Below are positions 1-7,756 of a DNA stretch of 64,000 nt, in pieces; the stretch's first letter is position 1, and every line of letters starts with the position of its first letter. This DNA comes from Cognataquiflexum aquatile. Lineage in GTDB: Bacteria > Bacteroidota > Bacteroidia > Cytophagales > Cyclobacteriaceae. The notes under the pieces were generated by a model, which made no database searches, had not been told where the DNA came from, and worked only from the letters and a program-made list of their open reading frames with translations. The DNA is taken from NCBI RefSeq assembly GCF_003316845.1, contig NZ_QMIK01000001.1, positions 310,001 to 374,000 of the forward strand. The letters are read 5' to 3'. The position numbers and the translations under genes are program-made.

Positions 1-1
1 A

Positions 2-304
2 TATGGTTACTTTGACGGAGCTTTTTTCATCGACGTGGGTAACACCTGGACATTCAATGTTGACCCTGCCCGTCCGGGTGCAAATTTCGAATTCAATAGA
101 TTTTACAAAGAAATTGCGGTGGGTACAGGTGTGGGTTTGAGGATGGATTTTGACTTTTTGGTGGTCAGGTTGGATATGGGTATTAAAGCCTTCGATCCTG
201 CGCGGCCACTTGGTCAACGCTATATTTTAGACAGCTTCTTTAGAAGTTTCCCCGGTCAGCGTGGTCAGACTGTTTTCAACATAGGTATAGGTTATCCTTT
301 CTAA
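2..304 (+). CDS. BamA/TamA-family outer membrane protein, C-terminal fragment
   Basis: Only the last 100 codons lie in the window; the frame is open from base 2, so the gene starts upstream. The visible part reads as alternating amphipathic strands (YGYFDGAFFIDVGNTW near its start, VGTGVGLRMDFDFLVVRLD in the middle) and ends in GIGYPF. A terminal Phe is the usual beta-signal of outer membrane barrels. This pattern fits the Omp85 barrel of BamA/TamA-type assembly factors (TamL in Bacteroidota), which insert proteins into the outer membrane. Assignment to BamA or TamA cannot be settled without the POTRA part. The first in-frame start codon visible (GTG at 35) is internal, not the true start. 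Confidence 0.75.
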   Translation, partial: YGYFDGAFFIDVGNTWTFNVDPARPGANFEFNRFYKEIAVGTGVGLRMDFDFLVVRLDMGIKAFDPARPLGQRYILDSFFRSFPGQRGQTVFNIGIGYPF

Positions 305-322
305 TAATTAAACTAAAAGGAA

Positions 323-616
323 ATGACAATATCAGAATTCAAATCTTCTCTCCTGAAAAATAATCCTCCTGCAGGTTTGAGCACCCAATTGGAGGCCTTA
401 TGGTATGACGGAAAAGGTGATTGGAAGAGTGCCCATGACAGGGCCGACGGTCCTGCTGACAAGCTTTCTGCGAGGGTTCATGCTTATCTCCACCGGAAGG
501 AAGGAGATATTTGGAATGCTGATTATTGGTACCGCCGAGCCGGTGAAACCCGACCTGACATCAGCTTGGAACAAGAATGGGAATTATTGGTCTTGAGGAT
601 TTTAAAAAACAGCTGA
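323..616 (+). CDS. Conserved small cytosolic protein of unknown function
   Basis: A 97-residue protein without signal peptide or membrane segment, starting 18 bases after the barrel gene and probably cotranscribed with it. It is rich in Trp and charged residues, with LWYDGKGDWKSAH and HAYLHRKEGDIWNADYWYRRAG. The alternation of W/Y with acidic and basic residues suggests a compact helical, TPR-like fold. I recall similar small proteins as hypothetical proteins across Bacteroidota, but I know of no assigned function. A strong bidirectional hairpin follows. Confidence 0.7.
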   Translation: MTISEFKSSLLKNNPPAGLSTQLEALWYDGKGDWKSAHDRADGPADKLSARVHAYLHRKEGDIWNADYWYRRAGETRPDISLEQEWELLVLRILKNS

Positions 617-623
617 AAAAAAA

Positions 624-659
624 GCCATTTTACCTGAGACATTCAGCAGGTAAAATGGC
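624..659. terminator. Bidirectional intrinsic terminator
   Basis: A perfect 13-bp stem (GCCATTTTACCTG at 624-636 with CAGGTAAAATGGC at 647-659) with a 10-base loop, flanked by an A-run on the left and a T-rich stretch on the right. It lies between two converging genes and can end transcription in both directions. Confidence 0.85.
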
Positions 660-668
660 CGTTTATAT

Positions 669-1625
669 TTATTCTTTTTCCCAAAGATCAGTCAACTTAT
701 AAGGGCTTTGGGCTCCTGTAAAAAAGGAACCATCGATAAACCGATATGCTGTTCCAATGTTGGCAAGTTTTTCCATGTCAGCCTCATCCAGATTCACTTC
801 AATAGAAGCTAGATTTTGACTGATTCTATCTTGGTTTACAGATTTTGGGATGACTGCAATATCCCTGTGGACAGAATAGGACACCAAAACCTGCGCTGCT
901 GTGACGCCATGTTTCGAAGCCAGTTCTTTTACAGTTTCATTTTCAAGTAGACTAGGTTCATTTGCTTTTTTGGAAGATGCAGCCCGATCACCCGAACCCA
1001 ATGGGGAATAAGCAGTCAGTAGTATCCCCTTTTCTTTGCAGAAATTGACCAATTTGTTCTGTGGAAGGAAAGGGTGCAATTCAACCTGAAGCATTTCGGG
1101 GGCTATTGTACCGGAATTGATTATCTCCTGAAGTTTGGAGATATTGAAGTTGGAAACCCCTATATGTTTTGTCAGACCCAGATTTTTAGCCTCTTCCATA
1201 CCTTCCCATGTTTGGGCCAAAGGCACATCACCATAAGTATAAAATTCTTCTCTTGTCTGGGCAAAGGATACACCTTTTTTGAAACTTACAGGCCAATGGA
1301 TAAGATAAAGGTCAAGGTAGTCAAGTTGAAGGTCTTTCAGCGTTTTTTTCAAAGCGGGGACGACATCATCAAGCCGGTGATTGCTGTTCCATAATTTGGA
1401 AGTGATAAAAAGGTCTTCTCTTTTGACAAGACCATCTTTAAATGCTTTGTCGAGGGCGTTGCCAACCTCTTTCTCATTGTCATAGATTGCGGCGCAATCA
1501 ATATGCCGATATCCGGCTTCAATTGCCCAAAGGACAGCCTGATATACTTCTCCCGGTTTGGATTTCCATGTGCCAAGGCCAATAATTGGCATTTGGTCGC
1601 CATTGCTAAAAGTGATAGATTTCAT
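669..1625 (-). CDS. Aldo/keto reductase
   Basis: 318 residues, the normal length for a single-domain (beta/alpha)8 aldo/keto reductase that reduces carbonyl compounds with NADPH in the cytosol. The catalytic tetrad is visible: Asp43 (YRHIDCA), Tyr48 (AIYDNE), Lys77 (ITSKLWN) and His110 (LIHWP). The cofactor motif IPKS is present near residue 260. The N-terminal GLGTWKS and C-terminal YRFIDGSFFTG are typical of AKR families 3 to 5. The substrate cannot be told from sequence. It is a single-gene transcript, convergent with the left-hand genes and ended by the 624-659 hairpin. Confidence 0.93.
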   Translation of the reverse strand: MKSITFSNGDQMPIIGLGTWKSKPGEVYQAVLWAIEAGYRHIDCAAIYDNEKEVGNALDKAFKDGLVKREDLFITSKLWNSNHRLDDVVPALKKTLKDLQLDYLDLYLIHWPVSFKKGVSFAQTREEFYTYGDVPLAQTWEGMEEAKNLGLTKHIGVSNFNISKLQEIINSGTIAPEMLQVELHPFLPQNKLVNFCKEKGILLTAYSPLGSGDRAASSKKANEPSLLENETVKELASKHGVTAAQVLVSYSVHRDIAVIPKSVNQDRISQNLASIEVNLDEADMEKLANIGTAYRFIDGSFFTGAQSPYKLTDLWEKE

Positions 1626-1833
1626 GGTTTTGATTTGGTTTTTTGAACTACACGAAGTTATTAGCTAAATACTGCATTCGGAATCAAAACCTCATTTTTT
1701 TGATAGATGTTTTGGAATTCATTTTATTGATTTGAAAAAGAATCAGTATTCCTCACTTGGTTCTCAATAATACTGCCATTAAAGTTGGAAGCAGGAAATT
1801 CCGATTGAAAGCCACATTTAATTCTTAATCTTC

Positions 1834-1841
1834 TACTTTTG
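1834..1841 (+). promoter_or_regulatory. Candidate -7 element TACTTTTG
   Basis: Exact match to the Bacteroidota -7 consensus TAnnTTTG, ending four bases before the ATG of the DUF3820-like gene. No TTTG is found 19-21 bases upstream. If used, the message would have almost no leader. Confidence 0.35.
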
Positions 1842-1845
1842 GTCA

Positions 1846-2070
1846 ATGGACAGGCAAATATTGATTGATCTGGTTACGAAGACCATGCCTTTTGGCAAGT
1901 ATAAAGGAAAGCTGCTCTGCGATGTTCCGGAAGACTATTTGATTTGGATGCATAGGAAAGGCTTCCCGGAAGGTAAACTTGGAATGTGGCTGAATACGCT
2001 ATATGAAATCCGCCTCAATGGTTTAGAAGAAATCCTTTGGGAATTGAAAAAAATAAACCGCCAACTGTGA
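1846..2070 (+). CDS. DUF3820-like small protein
   Basis: 74 residues. The central part (TMPFGKYKGKLLCDVPEDYL, then a Gly-rich turn and KLGMWLNTLYEI) is the core of the DUF3820 family, small cytosolic proteins of unknown biochemical role sometimes called putative quorum-sensing-regulated virulence factors. The motif PFGKYKG followed by LPxxYL is diagnostic. Length is normal. It stands alone, with a -7-like element directly before the ATG, and converges on the subtilase gene. No operon partner suggests a role. Confidence 0.85.
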   Translation: MDRQILIDLVTKTMPFGKYKGKLLCDVPEDYLIWMHRKGFPEGKLGMWLNTLYEIRLNGLEEILWELKKINRQL

Positions 2071-2082
2071 AGAAGGCGGTTT
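2055..2082. terminator. Weak hairpin between convergent genes
   Basis: AAACCGCC (2055-2062) pairs with GGCGGTTT (2075-2082), overlapping the last codons of the DUF3820-like gene. The following sequence is T-poor for several bases, so efficiency is uncertain. Confidence 0.35.
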
Positions 2083-2106
2083 AGGATTAAAATTTTTAAG
2101 CTACAA

Positions 2107-3324
2107 TTATCTTGAAATGATTGGGTCAGCAGTGCTGTCTTTGTCTCCGGTCACAAATCCTGATGTTCTTGCTGCTCCCAAAAGCAATACGCCCGCTGCA
2201 TGTGGGGATGCCATAGAAGTTCCGCTTATGGTATTGTATCCGCCAGCAAGCCAAGTTGACTTAATGCTGACTCCAGGAGCGCAATAGTCGATTGGAGGAT
2301 TTCCAAAATTGGAAAAAGTAGCAAACCTATTGTTAATATCAGAAGCTGAAATGGTAAAGATATTGGCACCATTTACCCTTGCAGGAGAATAGTTGTTTGC
2401 ATTTGCAGCACTGTTTCCGGCCGCAATCACAAACTTGATGCCTTTACCTGCTGCTGCTACAATTGCATCATCCAATGCCTGAGAAACCGGACCGCCCAAA
2501 CTCATATTGGCCACGTCTCCCTGTCTTCCTTTCGCAGCTACCCAATCAACTCCGGCAATTACTCCGGTATAGGAACCTGAACCTCTTGAATCCAAAACTT
2601 TAACAGGCACCACAGTAGCACCGGCTGCAACACCAACCACACCAATCGAGTTATTGATAGCCGCGATAGTTCCTGCAACGTGTGTTCCGTGTCCATCTCC
2701 ATCGCTAAGATTGGCATCTCTTCCGGAAGTAAATGCAGTAAACCCATTTGTTGTACTGACATTTAAGTCGGGGTGAGTCAAGTCAATACCTGTATCAATT
2801 ACCCATGCAACGTTTGTACCGGTGTAATTAACTGCACCACCGACTCTGGTGATTCCCCACGGAGTTTCTTGGGCTGTACTTCCTCCGCCTCCACCTGGCT
2901 TGCCTTTTTGGGCGATAGACATCACCCTGTCAGGCTCTATATAGCTTACAGATGGGTCATTTTTTAACAGTTCAAGTTGGCTCTCATCCAACTTCACCCC
3001 AAAACCATCCAAAGCTGCCGCATAGACTGCTCCTATATTTTGGTCTGAAATCCTGTATTTAGCCAAGATACTTGAAGCACTTTTTCTCATAGAAGCCTGA
3101 TTGTCTTGGTAGCTCCCATCTTTTCTAAATCCCAAAGATTGAGGCTTAAGAACTACAATATAGCTTCCTGGAATGATATCACCATTTTGATACCTCATAA
3201 CTTGGTCTTGGGAATCCATGATTGGAGATTCTGCATTTTCCTGGCAGGAGAATGTCACCAAAACAAGTGCTAATGCTGCGAATCCGGCAGGTTTTCCAAC
3301 AAATCGGTAGAATTTTTTGAACAT
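2107..3324 (-). CDS. S8 subtilisin-like serine protease, lipoprotein with I9 propeptide
   Basis: 405 residues. A signal peptide ends in a lipobox-like LVTFSC (Cys27), so the protein is probably lipid-anchored. Residues about 53-135 are an inhibitor I9 propeptide (GSYIVVLK to SYIEPDRVM), followed by a Gly-rich linker (GKPGGGGGS). The peptidase domain has the triad Asp177 (VIDTGID), His212 (GHGTHVAGT) and Ser370 (GTSMASPHAAG), with Asn304 (AAGNS) for the oxyanion hole. The family autocleaves its propeptide and degrades proteins outside the inner membrane. No C-terminal sorting domain is present. It is monocistronic, divergent from the TonB receptor. Confidence 0.95.
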   Translation of the reverse strand: MFKKFYRFVGKPAGFAALALVLVTFSCQENAESPIMDSQDQVMRYQNGDIIPGSYIVVLKPQSLGFRKDGSYQDNQASMRKSASSILAKYRISDQNIGAVYAAALDGFGVKLDESQLELLKNDPSVSYIEPDRVMSIAQKGKPGGGGGSTAQETPWGITRVGGAVNYTGTNVAWVIDTGIDLTHPDLNVSTTNGFTAFTSGRDANLSDGDGHGTHVAGTIAAINNSIGVVGVAAGATVVPVKVLDSRGSGSYTGVIAGVDWVAAKGRQGDVANMSLGGPVSQALDDAIVAAAGKGIKFVIAAGNSAANANNYSPARVNGANIFTISASDINNRFATFSNFGNPPIDYCAPGVSIKSTWLAGGYNTISGTSMASPHAAGVLLLGAARTSGFVTGDKDSTADPIISR

Positions 3325-3560
3325 GATAGAATAATTTTTGAGTGATAGATAATACCAAATACCATTTGGCTTTGATAAATTAAGTCAAAATATAATTTAG
3401 ATTCAATAGAGTTTCAAAAAATAAAAGAAATGAGAAACCTTTGATAAATTACATTTCAAGTCGGTTGTGGTATACTATTGGTTCCGAATAAGTATAAATC
3501 AAAAGTAATTGACGGAAAAATTTTTTTTATTGGCAAAAAGCCCTCAAATATTTTTTTGCA

Positions 3561-3575
3561 GTTACAAATTGAAAC
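3561..3575. promoter_or_regulatory. Palindromic candidate operator upstream of TonB receptor
   Basis: GTTACAAATTGAAAC is a 15-base palindrome with one mismatched pair (GTTnCAA/TTGnAAC). It lies about 80 bases upstream of the TonB-receptor ATG. A second imperfect palindrome, TGCAACACAGTTACA (3621-3635), lies in the leader. Regulator unknown; a metal-responsive repressor is a guess from the downstream genes. Confidence 0.3.
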
Positions 3576-3614
3576 AAAGTTGCATTAACATTAGGTCAAA
3601 TTAGATTGGATGAC

Positions 3615-3622
3615 TATTTTTG
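3615..3622 (+). promoter_or_regulatory. Candidate -7 element TATTTTTG of the TonB-receptor operon
   Basis: Matches TAnnTTTG, 16 bases before the chosen ATG at 3639. A TTAG (3 of 4 to TTTG) lies 20 bases upstream at 3591-3594. Confidence 0.45.
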
Positions 3623-3638
3623 CAACACAGTTACATTT

Positions 3639-5945
3639 ATGTCCAAGTCAGTTACCCTTTTTCTTTCTTTCCTTATTATGGCTTTCAATGCTTTGGGGCA
3701 AGAATCCTGTGAGTTGACTATCCGTGGAAAGGTGGTTCATGAAGAAAACAATGAACCGATCGTCGGGGCTTATATTTGGCTCATTGAATCAGAAATCGGT
3801 GCGGTGACGGACATGCAGGGTAATTTCAGGATTTCAAAAATTTGCCCTGGAAACCATACTCTCAGGGTTCAATATCTCGGTCACAAAGAGCATTTAGAAA
3901 AACTCAACATCAAGTCCAATTTAAACATAACCATCAGGTTGTTGGCAGAAGATGTCCAATTGGAAGGAGTGGAAATCCATGGGCACGAGGAAGCGCTTCT
4001 GACTACCAATACTGTTTCGGGTATTTATGGGGAAGAATTGAGAACTTCCAGAGGTCAAAACCTAGGAGAAACTTTGAGAAGAATCCCGGGGGTAACCTCA
4101 TTTTCTTCAGGATCAAGTATTCAAAAACCTGTTATACACGGACTGCACAGCAACAGGATTTTGATCCTCAACAACGGTGTCAGATTAGAGGGGCAACAAT
4201 GGGGAGCTGACCATGCACCCGAGATTGATCCGTTTATTGCAAGGGAAATATCCGTAGTCAAAGGAGCAGAAACAGTCCGGTTTGGTCCTGATGCAATGGG
4301 GGGAGTGATTTTGGTAAATCCGGCACCACTCCCGGTCAAAGGTGGACAAAGTGGGGAAATAGACTTGATAGGATTTTCTAACGGAAGAGGAATCAACGGT
4401 TCAGTTGGTTTATTGGGGGGTTCAAACAAAATAAAAGGCTTGGGCTATTGGGTCCAGGCATCTTCTAAAATCGCCGGAAACCTTCAGACTCCTGACTATA
4501 TGCTTGACAATACAGGCGTTAGGGAGTTGAATTTTTCCGGGGCTTTGGGATTCAGCAACTCTAGGTTGGGAACAGAGGTTTATTTCAGTCATTTTCAGAC
4601 CTCAATCGGTATTTTGACAGATTCGCATACCGGTAATCTTTCAGATCTGGAAAGTATCATTGAAAACGGACGCCCGTTCCGAAGTCCTGATTTCACCTAT
4701 GATATCCAAAACCCAAGGCAAAATGTAGACCATCAGTTATTGAAGCTGAAGGGACATTACCACATGGCCGGTGGGGCCAAATTGAATATTCAATATGCAT
4801 TTCAGAGAAATCACAGACAGGAATTTGACAGAAGAAGAGGCGAATTGAACAGCAGGCCTTCTCTGGATTTGGTGCTTTTTACCAATACACTTGATCTCAG
4901 TTATAACCATCAAACAAGAAAAAACTGGAACGGTTCTGTCGGCGTGCAACTCATTCAGCAGGCAAACTCAAATATTCCAGGAACAGGTGTTGTGCCTTTG
5001 ATACCAAATTATGACATGCTCAATGTTGGATTCTTTGCCATTGAAAAATTCACCAGTGGGCCGTTGGAAATTGAGGGAGGGCTGAGATATGATTTTAGAC
5101 ATGTGGAGGCTGCAAGGGTCAACCGTGGCGGCGTATTGCAGGAGGATTCCTTTGATTTTAATAATTTTTCAGCGTTTATCGGCGCCATGTACCCAATTTC
5201 CCGCAACCTGACTTTCAACACCAATTTTGGCACAGCTTGGAGACCTCCGAGTATCAATGAGCAGTTCAGTCAGGGATTGCACCACGGATTGGCGGCTATC
5301 GAAATCGGAAATCCTGATTTTGTCAGTGAGCAGTCCTTCAAATGGATGAATACCCTCAATTATTCTGACAGCAAGCTCAACATTGAACTAACGGGCTATG
5401 CCAATAGAATCAATAATTATATCTATCTCAATCCAACTGAGGAACGGTTTGTGTCTTTGCGGGGAACATTCAATGTCTTTGAATACCTCCAGACGGATGC
5501 TTTCTTTTTTGGTACAGACCTGAGTGCCATTTGGACCATGTCTTCCCATTGGGAGTTATTCTCAAGAGGGTCAATTGTGCGGGCAAAAAACACAACAGAG
5601 AATTCCTTTCTGCCATTTATCCCGGCTGACCGGTTAGAAACAGGATTGAGCTATCAATTTCTGACAGGTGTGTCAAAAAACGAATCGAAGATTTCCTTCA
5701 GCAATATGGCCGTAGCCAAACAAACCCGTGAACCGGATTTTGACCTCGCTCCTGCACCACCTGCTTACATGCTTTGGAACCTTGGGGCTCAAAAATCTTT
5801 CAAAATGGGAAAAGACAAGCTAAATGTGGGTTTGCAGATCACCAATCTCTTTAATGAAGCCTACAAAGATTATATGAACCGGTTCAGGTATTTTTCCCAT
5901 GAATTGGGAAGAAATGTAATGGTCAAGCTTAACTATGAATTTTAA
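3639..5945 (+). CDS. TonB-dependent receptor, ZnuD-like, probable metal uptake
   Basis: 768 residues from the ATG at 3639; an in-frame TTG at 3606 would destroy the signal peptide (MSKSVTLFLS to LGQ). Order: signal peptide, CarboxypepD_reg-like domain (about 26-110), plug (about 120-235), then a barrel ending in KLNYEF with terminal Phe. The plug contains IHGLHSNRILILNNG and GQQWGADHAPEID. This DHA-containing loop resembles ZnuD-type receptors for zinc, though I cannot prove the ligand. Two lipoproteins follow, the second with a His-rich stretch, which supports a transition-metal role. It lies 27 bases upstream of the next gene, likely one operon ended by the hairpin at 6582. Confidence 0.88.
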   Translation: MSKSVTLFLSFLIMAFNALGQESCELTIRGKVVHEENNEPIVGAYIWLIESEIGAVTDMQGNFRISKICPGNHTLRVQYLGHKEHLEKLNIKSNLNITIRLLAEDVQLEGVEIHGHEEALLTTNTVSGIYGEELRTSRGQNLGETLRRIPGVTSFSSGSSIQKPVIHGLHSNRILILNNGVRLEGQQWGADHAPEIDPFIAREISVVKGAETVRFGPDAMGGVILVNPAPLPVKGGQSGEIDLIGFSNGRGINGSVGLLGGSNKIKGLGYWVQASSKIAGNLQTPDYMLDNTGVRELNFSGALGFSNSRLGTEVYFSHFQTSIGILTDSHTGNLSDLESIIENGRPFRSPDFTYDIQNPRQNVDHQLLKLKGHYHMAGGAKLNIQYAFQRNHRQEFDRRRGELNSRPSLDLVLFTNTLDLSYNHQTRKNWNGSVGVQLIQQANSNIPGTGVVPLIPNYDMLNVGFFAIEKFTSGPLEIEGGLRYDFRHVEAARVNRGGVLQEDSFDFNNFSAFIGAMYPISRNLTFNTNFGTAWRPPSINEQFSQGLHHGLAAIEIGNPDFVSEQSFKWMNTLNYSDSKLNIELTGYANRINNYIYLNPTEERFVSLRGTFNVFEYLQTDAFFFGTDLSAIWTMSSHWELFSRGSIVRAKNTTENSFLPFIPADRLETGLSYQFLTGVSKNESKISFSNMAVAKQTREPDFDLAPAPPAYMLWNLGAQKSFKMGKDKLNVGLQITNLFNEAYKDYMNRFRYFSHELGRNVMVKLNYEF

Positions 5946-5972
5946 TCAATACTTTATAAACCAATTACTAAA

Positions 5973-6572
5973 ATGAAAAATTACAGATTCAATTACCTTG
6001 TATTAGCATTTTCCGCTATTTCGGTTTTATTCTCTTCTTGCAAAAGTGATGATCCAGAACCGGAAAACGAAGGTGAAGTTATCACAGAAGTTACCCTAAA
6101 GTTTACCGAGCTTAATTCAGCGGGAGCGCCTGTTGGAACGCCTGTTGAATTTAAAGCCACCGATCCTGACGGTCTTGAGCTTGGCAATGGCCCCACAATC
6201 CAAACAATCGCTTTAAGCAGGGGAAAAACCTATTTGATGGAAATTTTTCTTTTTAATGGTATAGAAAATGAGGACATCACAGAAGAAATCCGCGAGGAAA
6301 AAGAGGATCATCAATTCTTCTTTTTGGGCTCAGCATTTAGTGGAACTCCACTGCTGAGCTATACCTACGGTGATGAAGACATTGATGGCAATCCTGTGGG
6401 ACTAAGAGGGAATGTTCAGACCCTTGGATTTAATGCCGCTCAGATGAGAGTTGTACTAAGACATGACCTTAACAAGAATTTTGCAGGTGCAAATAATCCA
6501 AACTGGGAGAACTTTGTACAGGCAGGCGGCGAAACAGACCTTGATATTACCTTTCCAGTTGTTTTAAATTGA
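5973..6572 (+). CDS. TonB-receptor-associated lipoprotein, function unknown
   Basis: 199 residues with a lipoprotein signal (VLFSSC, Cys23) followed by an acidic linker DDPEPENEGE. The rest looks like a beta-rich domain with EVTLKFTELNSAG near residue 40 and EIREEKEDHQFFF near residue 110, a cluster of Glu/Asp/His that could bind metal. No catalytic motif is seen. Its position right behind the TonB receptor, before a terminator, suggests it is the cell-surface or periplasmic partner of that receptor, perhaps a substrate-binding lipoprotein. I do not recognise a characterised family. Confidence 0.75.
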   Translation: MKNYRFNYLVLAFSAISVLFSSCKSDDPEPENEGEVITEVTLKFTELNSAGAPVGTPVEFKATDPDGLELGNGPTIQTIALSRGKTYLMEIFLFNGIENEDITEEIREEKEDHQFFFLGSAFSGTPLLSYTYGDEDIDGNPVGLRGNVQTLGFNAAQMRVVLRHDLNKNFAGANNPNWENFVQAGGETDLDITFPVVLN

Positions 6573-6581
6573 TAAATTCTG

Positions 6582-6612
6582 AAAGGCTGCTTTTATTGAA
6601 GCAGCCTTTTTT
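6582..6612 (+). terminator. Intrinsic terminator of the TonB-receptor operon
   Basis: An 11-bp stem AAAGGCTGCTT (6582-6592) / AAGCAGCCTTT (6599-6609), loop TTATTG, followed by a T-run. It separates the receptor/lipoprotein pair from the His-rich lipoprotein gene. Confidence 0.9.
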
Positions 6613-6640
6613 GTTTATATTGGCATAAAAAAACAACCTT

Positions 6641-7066
6641 ATGAAAAAATATTCCCACCTTCTAATCTTTGGATTCGTTCTATTCATGGCAATTTCCTGT
6701 TCAGGAAAAAAGGAAGTTGAAGGAGACCCAAAGATCTATGCTGAGGCAAATGACTACCTTCAAAAATCACTGGATCTAAGGGAAGAAATCAGCGGTTTTG
6801 AGAAGCAGATCAAAGAATCAAACATTGACTACACTGCTTTGAAAGAAGAACTCAAAATCTGGGACAAGGACATCATTGAAGTTCCGGGATTTGAGCATTC
6901 ACATGATGATGAGCATGGAAGAGAATACCATGTACATAATCCAATGAAACCTTTCAAGGACAGCGAGCACCTCGATTACCAAAAAGTAATGCATGCAGAA
7001 ATCTCCCAACTCCACGAAAAATTTAAAATGCTTACCGTTCCAAAAGTAATGGAAGAGGTAAAATAA
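6641..7066 (+). CDS. His-rich lipoprotein, possible metal binder
   Basis: 141 residues. The signal peptide ends in MAISC (Cys20). Residues 30-75 are predicted helical with charged heptads (YLQKSLDLREEISGFEKQIK). Residues 84-99 form a His/Asp/Glu cluster (FEHSHDDEHGREYHVH) typical of a soft metal-chelating loop. No enzyme motif. It follows a terminator but is on the same strand as the metal-type receptor, so I infer a related role in zinc or copper handling. The start follows an A-rich tract with no clear Shine-Dalgarno sequence. Function otherwise unknown. Confidence 0.75.
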   Translation: MKKYSHLLIFGFVLFMAISCSGKKEVEGDPKIYAEANDYLQKSLDLREEISGFEKQIKESNIDYTALKEELKIWDKDIIEVPGFEHSHDDEHGREYHVHNPMKPFKDSEHLDYQKVMHAEISQLHEKFKMLTVPKVMEEVK

Positions 7067-7073
7067 CCCAAAC

Positions 7074-7104
7074 AAAAAAGGTCATCTCACGATGACCTTT
7101 TTTT
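7074..7104. terminator. Bidirectional intrinsic terminator
   Basis: GGTCATC (7080-7086) / GATGACC (7091-7097) with a 4-base loop, preceded by six A and followed by seven T. It serves both converging lipoprotein genes. Confidence 0.9.
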
Positions 7105-7618
7105 ATTCGAGGTATGGAGAGCAGATTGACATTTCCTCCCTCTTAAATGCCTGTGGGCTGTTGTCATTGGCACCAATATTACCGACAGACAAGATTACCT
7201 GGTAGTCAGGTCCTGAATCAGCCAAATGTATTTTTATATGCCCATCAAAAGTATCCATGTCAGCAAATTTCAGTTTGGTACCATCCGAAAGCTGACCAAG
7301 GATTGTTACGCTTTTTAGTGTTCTGATATCTATAGGATCAAGTTGGAATGCAATCGGAGAATCTGCGGTTTCATAGGATCCAAAATGTAAGTGGGCTGGA
7401 AAAAAATAAGGATCATTATCCTTGTTTCCATTGAGTTCCAATGTCAGTTCTAAGTCACCGCTCAGTAATTCTTTTATCTTAACATTTCCTGAGTAATTGA
7501 AGTCGGAACCTTGGTAAAGGTTGTAAGTCAGTTCATTGGTGGTGTAAATAGTTTCTTTCTCTTGCTCACAAGAAATCAAGACAAGGGCTGAAAGAAAGAT
7601 AAATGCCAACTTTTTCAT
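7103..7618 (-). CDS. Lipoprotein with CHRD-like beta domain
   Basis: 171 residues with a lipobox-like ALVLISC (Cys17). The mature part is beta-rich, with strands such as GDLELTLELNG, AHLHFGSYE and FDGHIKIHLAD. The pairing of 'AHLHFG' with a later 'GHIKIHL' resembles CHRD and related Greek-key folds, but the match is weak. The C-terminus reads EMSICSPYLE with one Cys of its own. No enzyme motif and no operon partner. I regard it as an envelope lipoprotein of unknown function. Confidence 0.7.
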   Translation of the reverse strand: MKKLAFIFLSALVLISCEQEKETIYTTNELTYNLYQGSDFNYSGNVKIKELLSGDLELTLELNGNKDNDPYFFPAHLHFGSYETADSPIAFQLDPIDIRTLKSVTILGQLSDGTKLKFADMDTFDGHIKIHLADSGPDYQVILSVGNIGANDNSPQAFKREEMSICSPYLE

Positions 7619-7756
7619 ATCGGTATGGTTTTATTGCTAATTACGCTGAATATGGGGTTAAGTTCCATAAACGGTCAAAGATACAATTTTAAGCTTTTTT
7701 ATGATGTGAACCTTGTCACATTATATGAAGTTTGAACGGAGTAGAAACACCATTCC

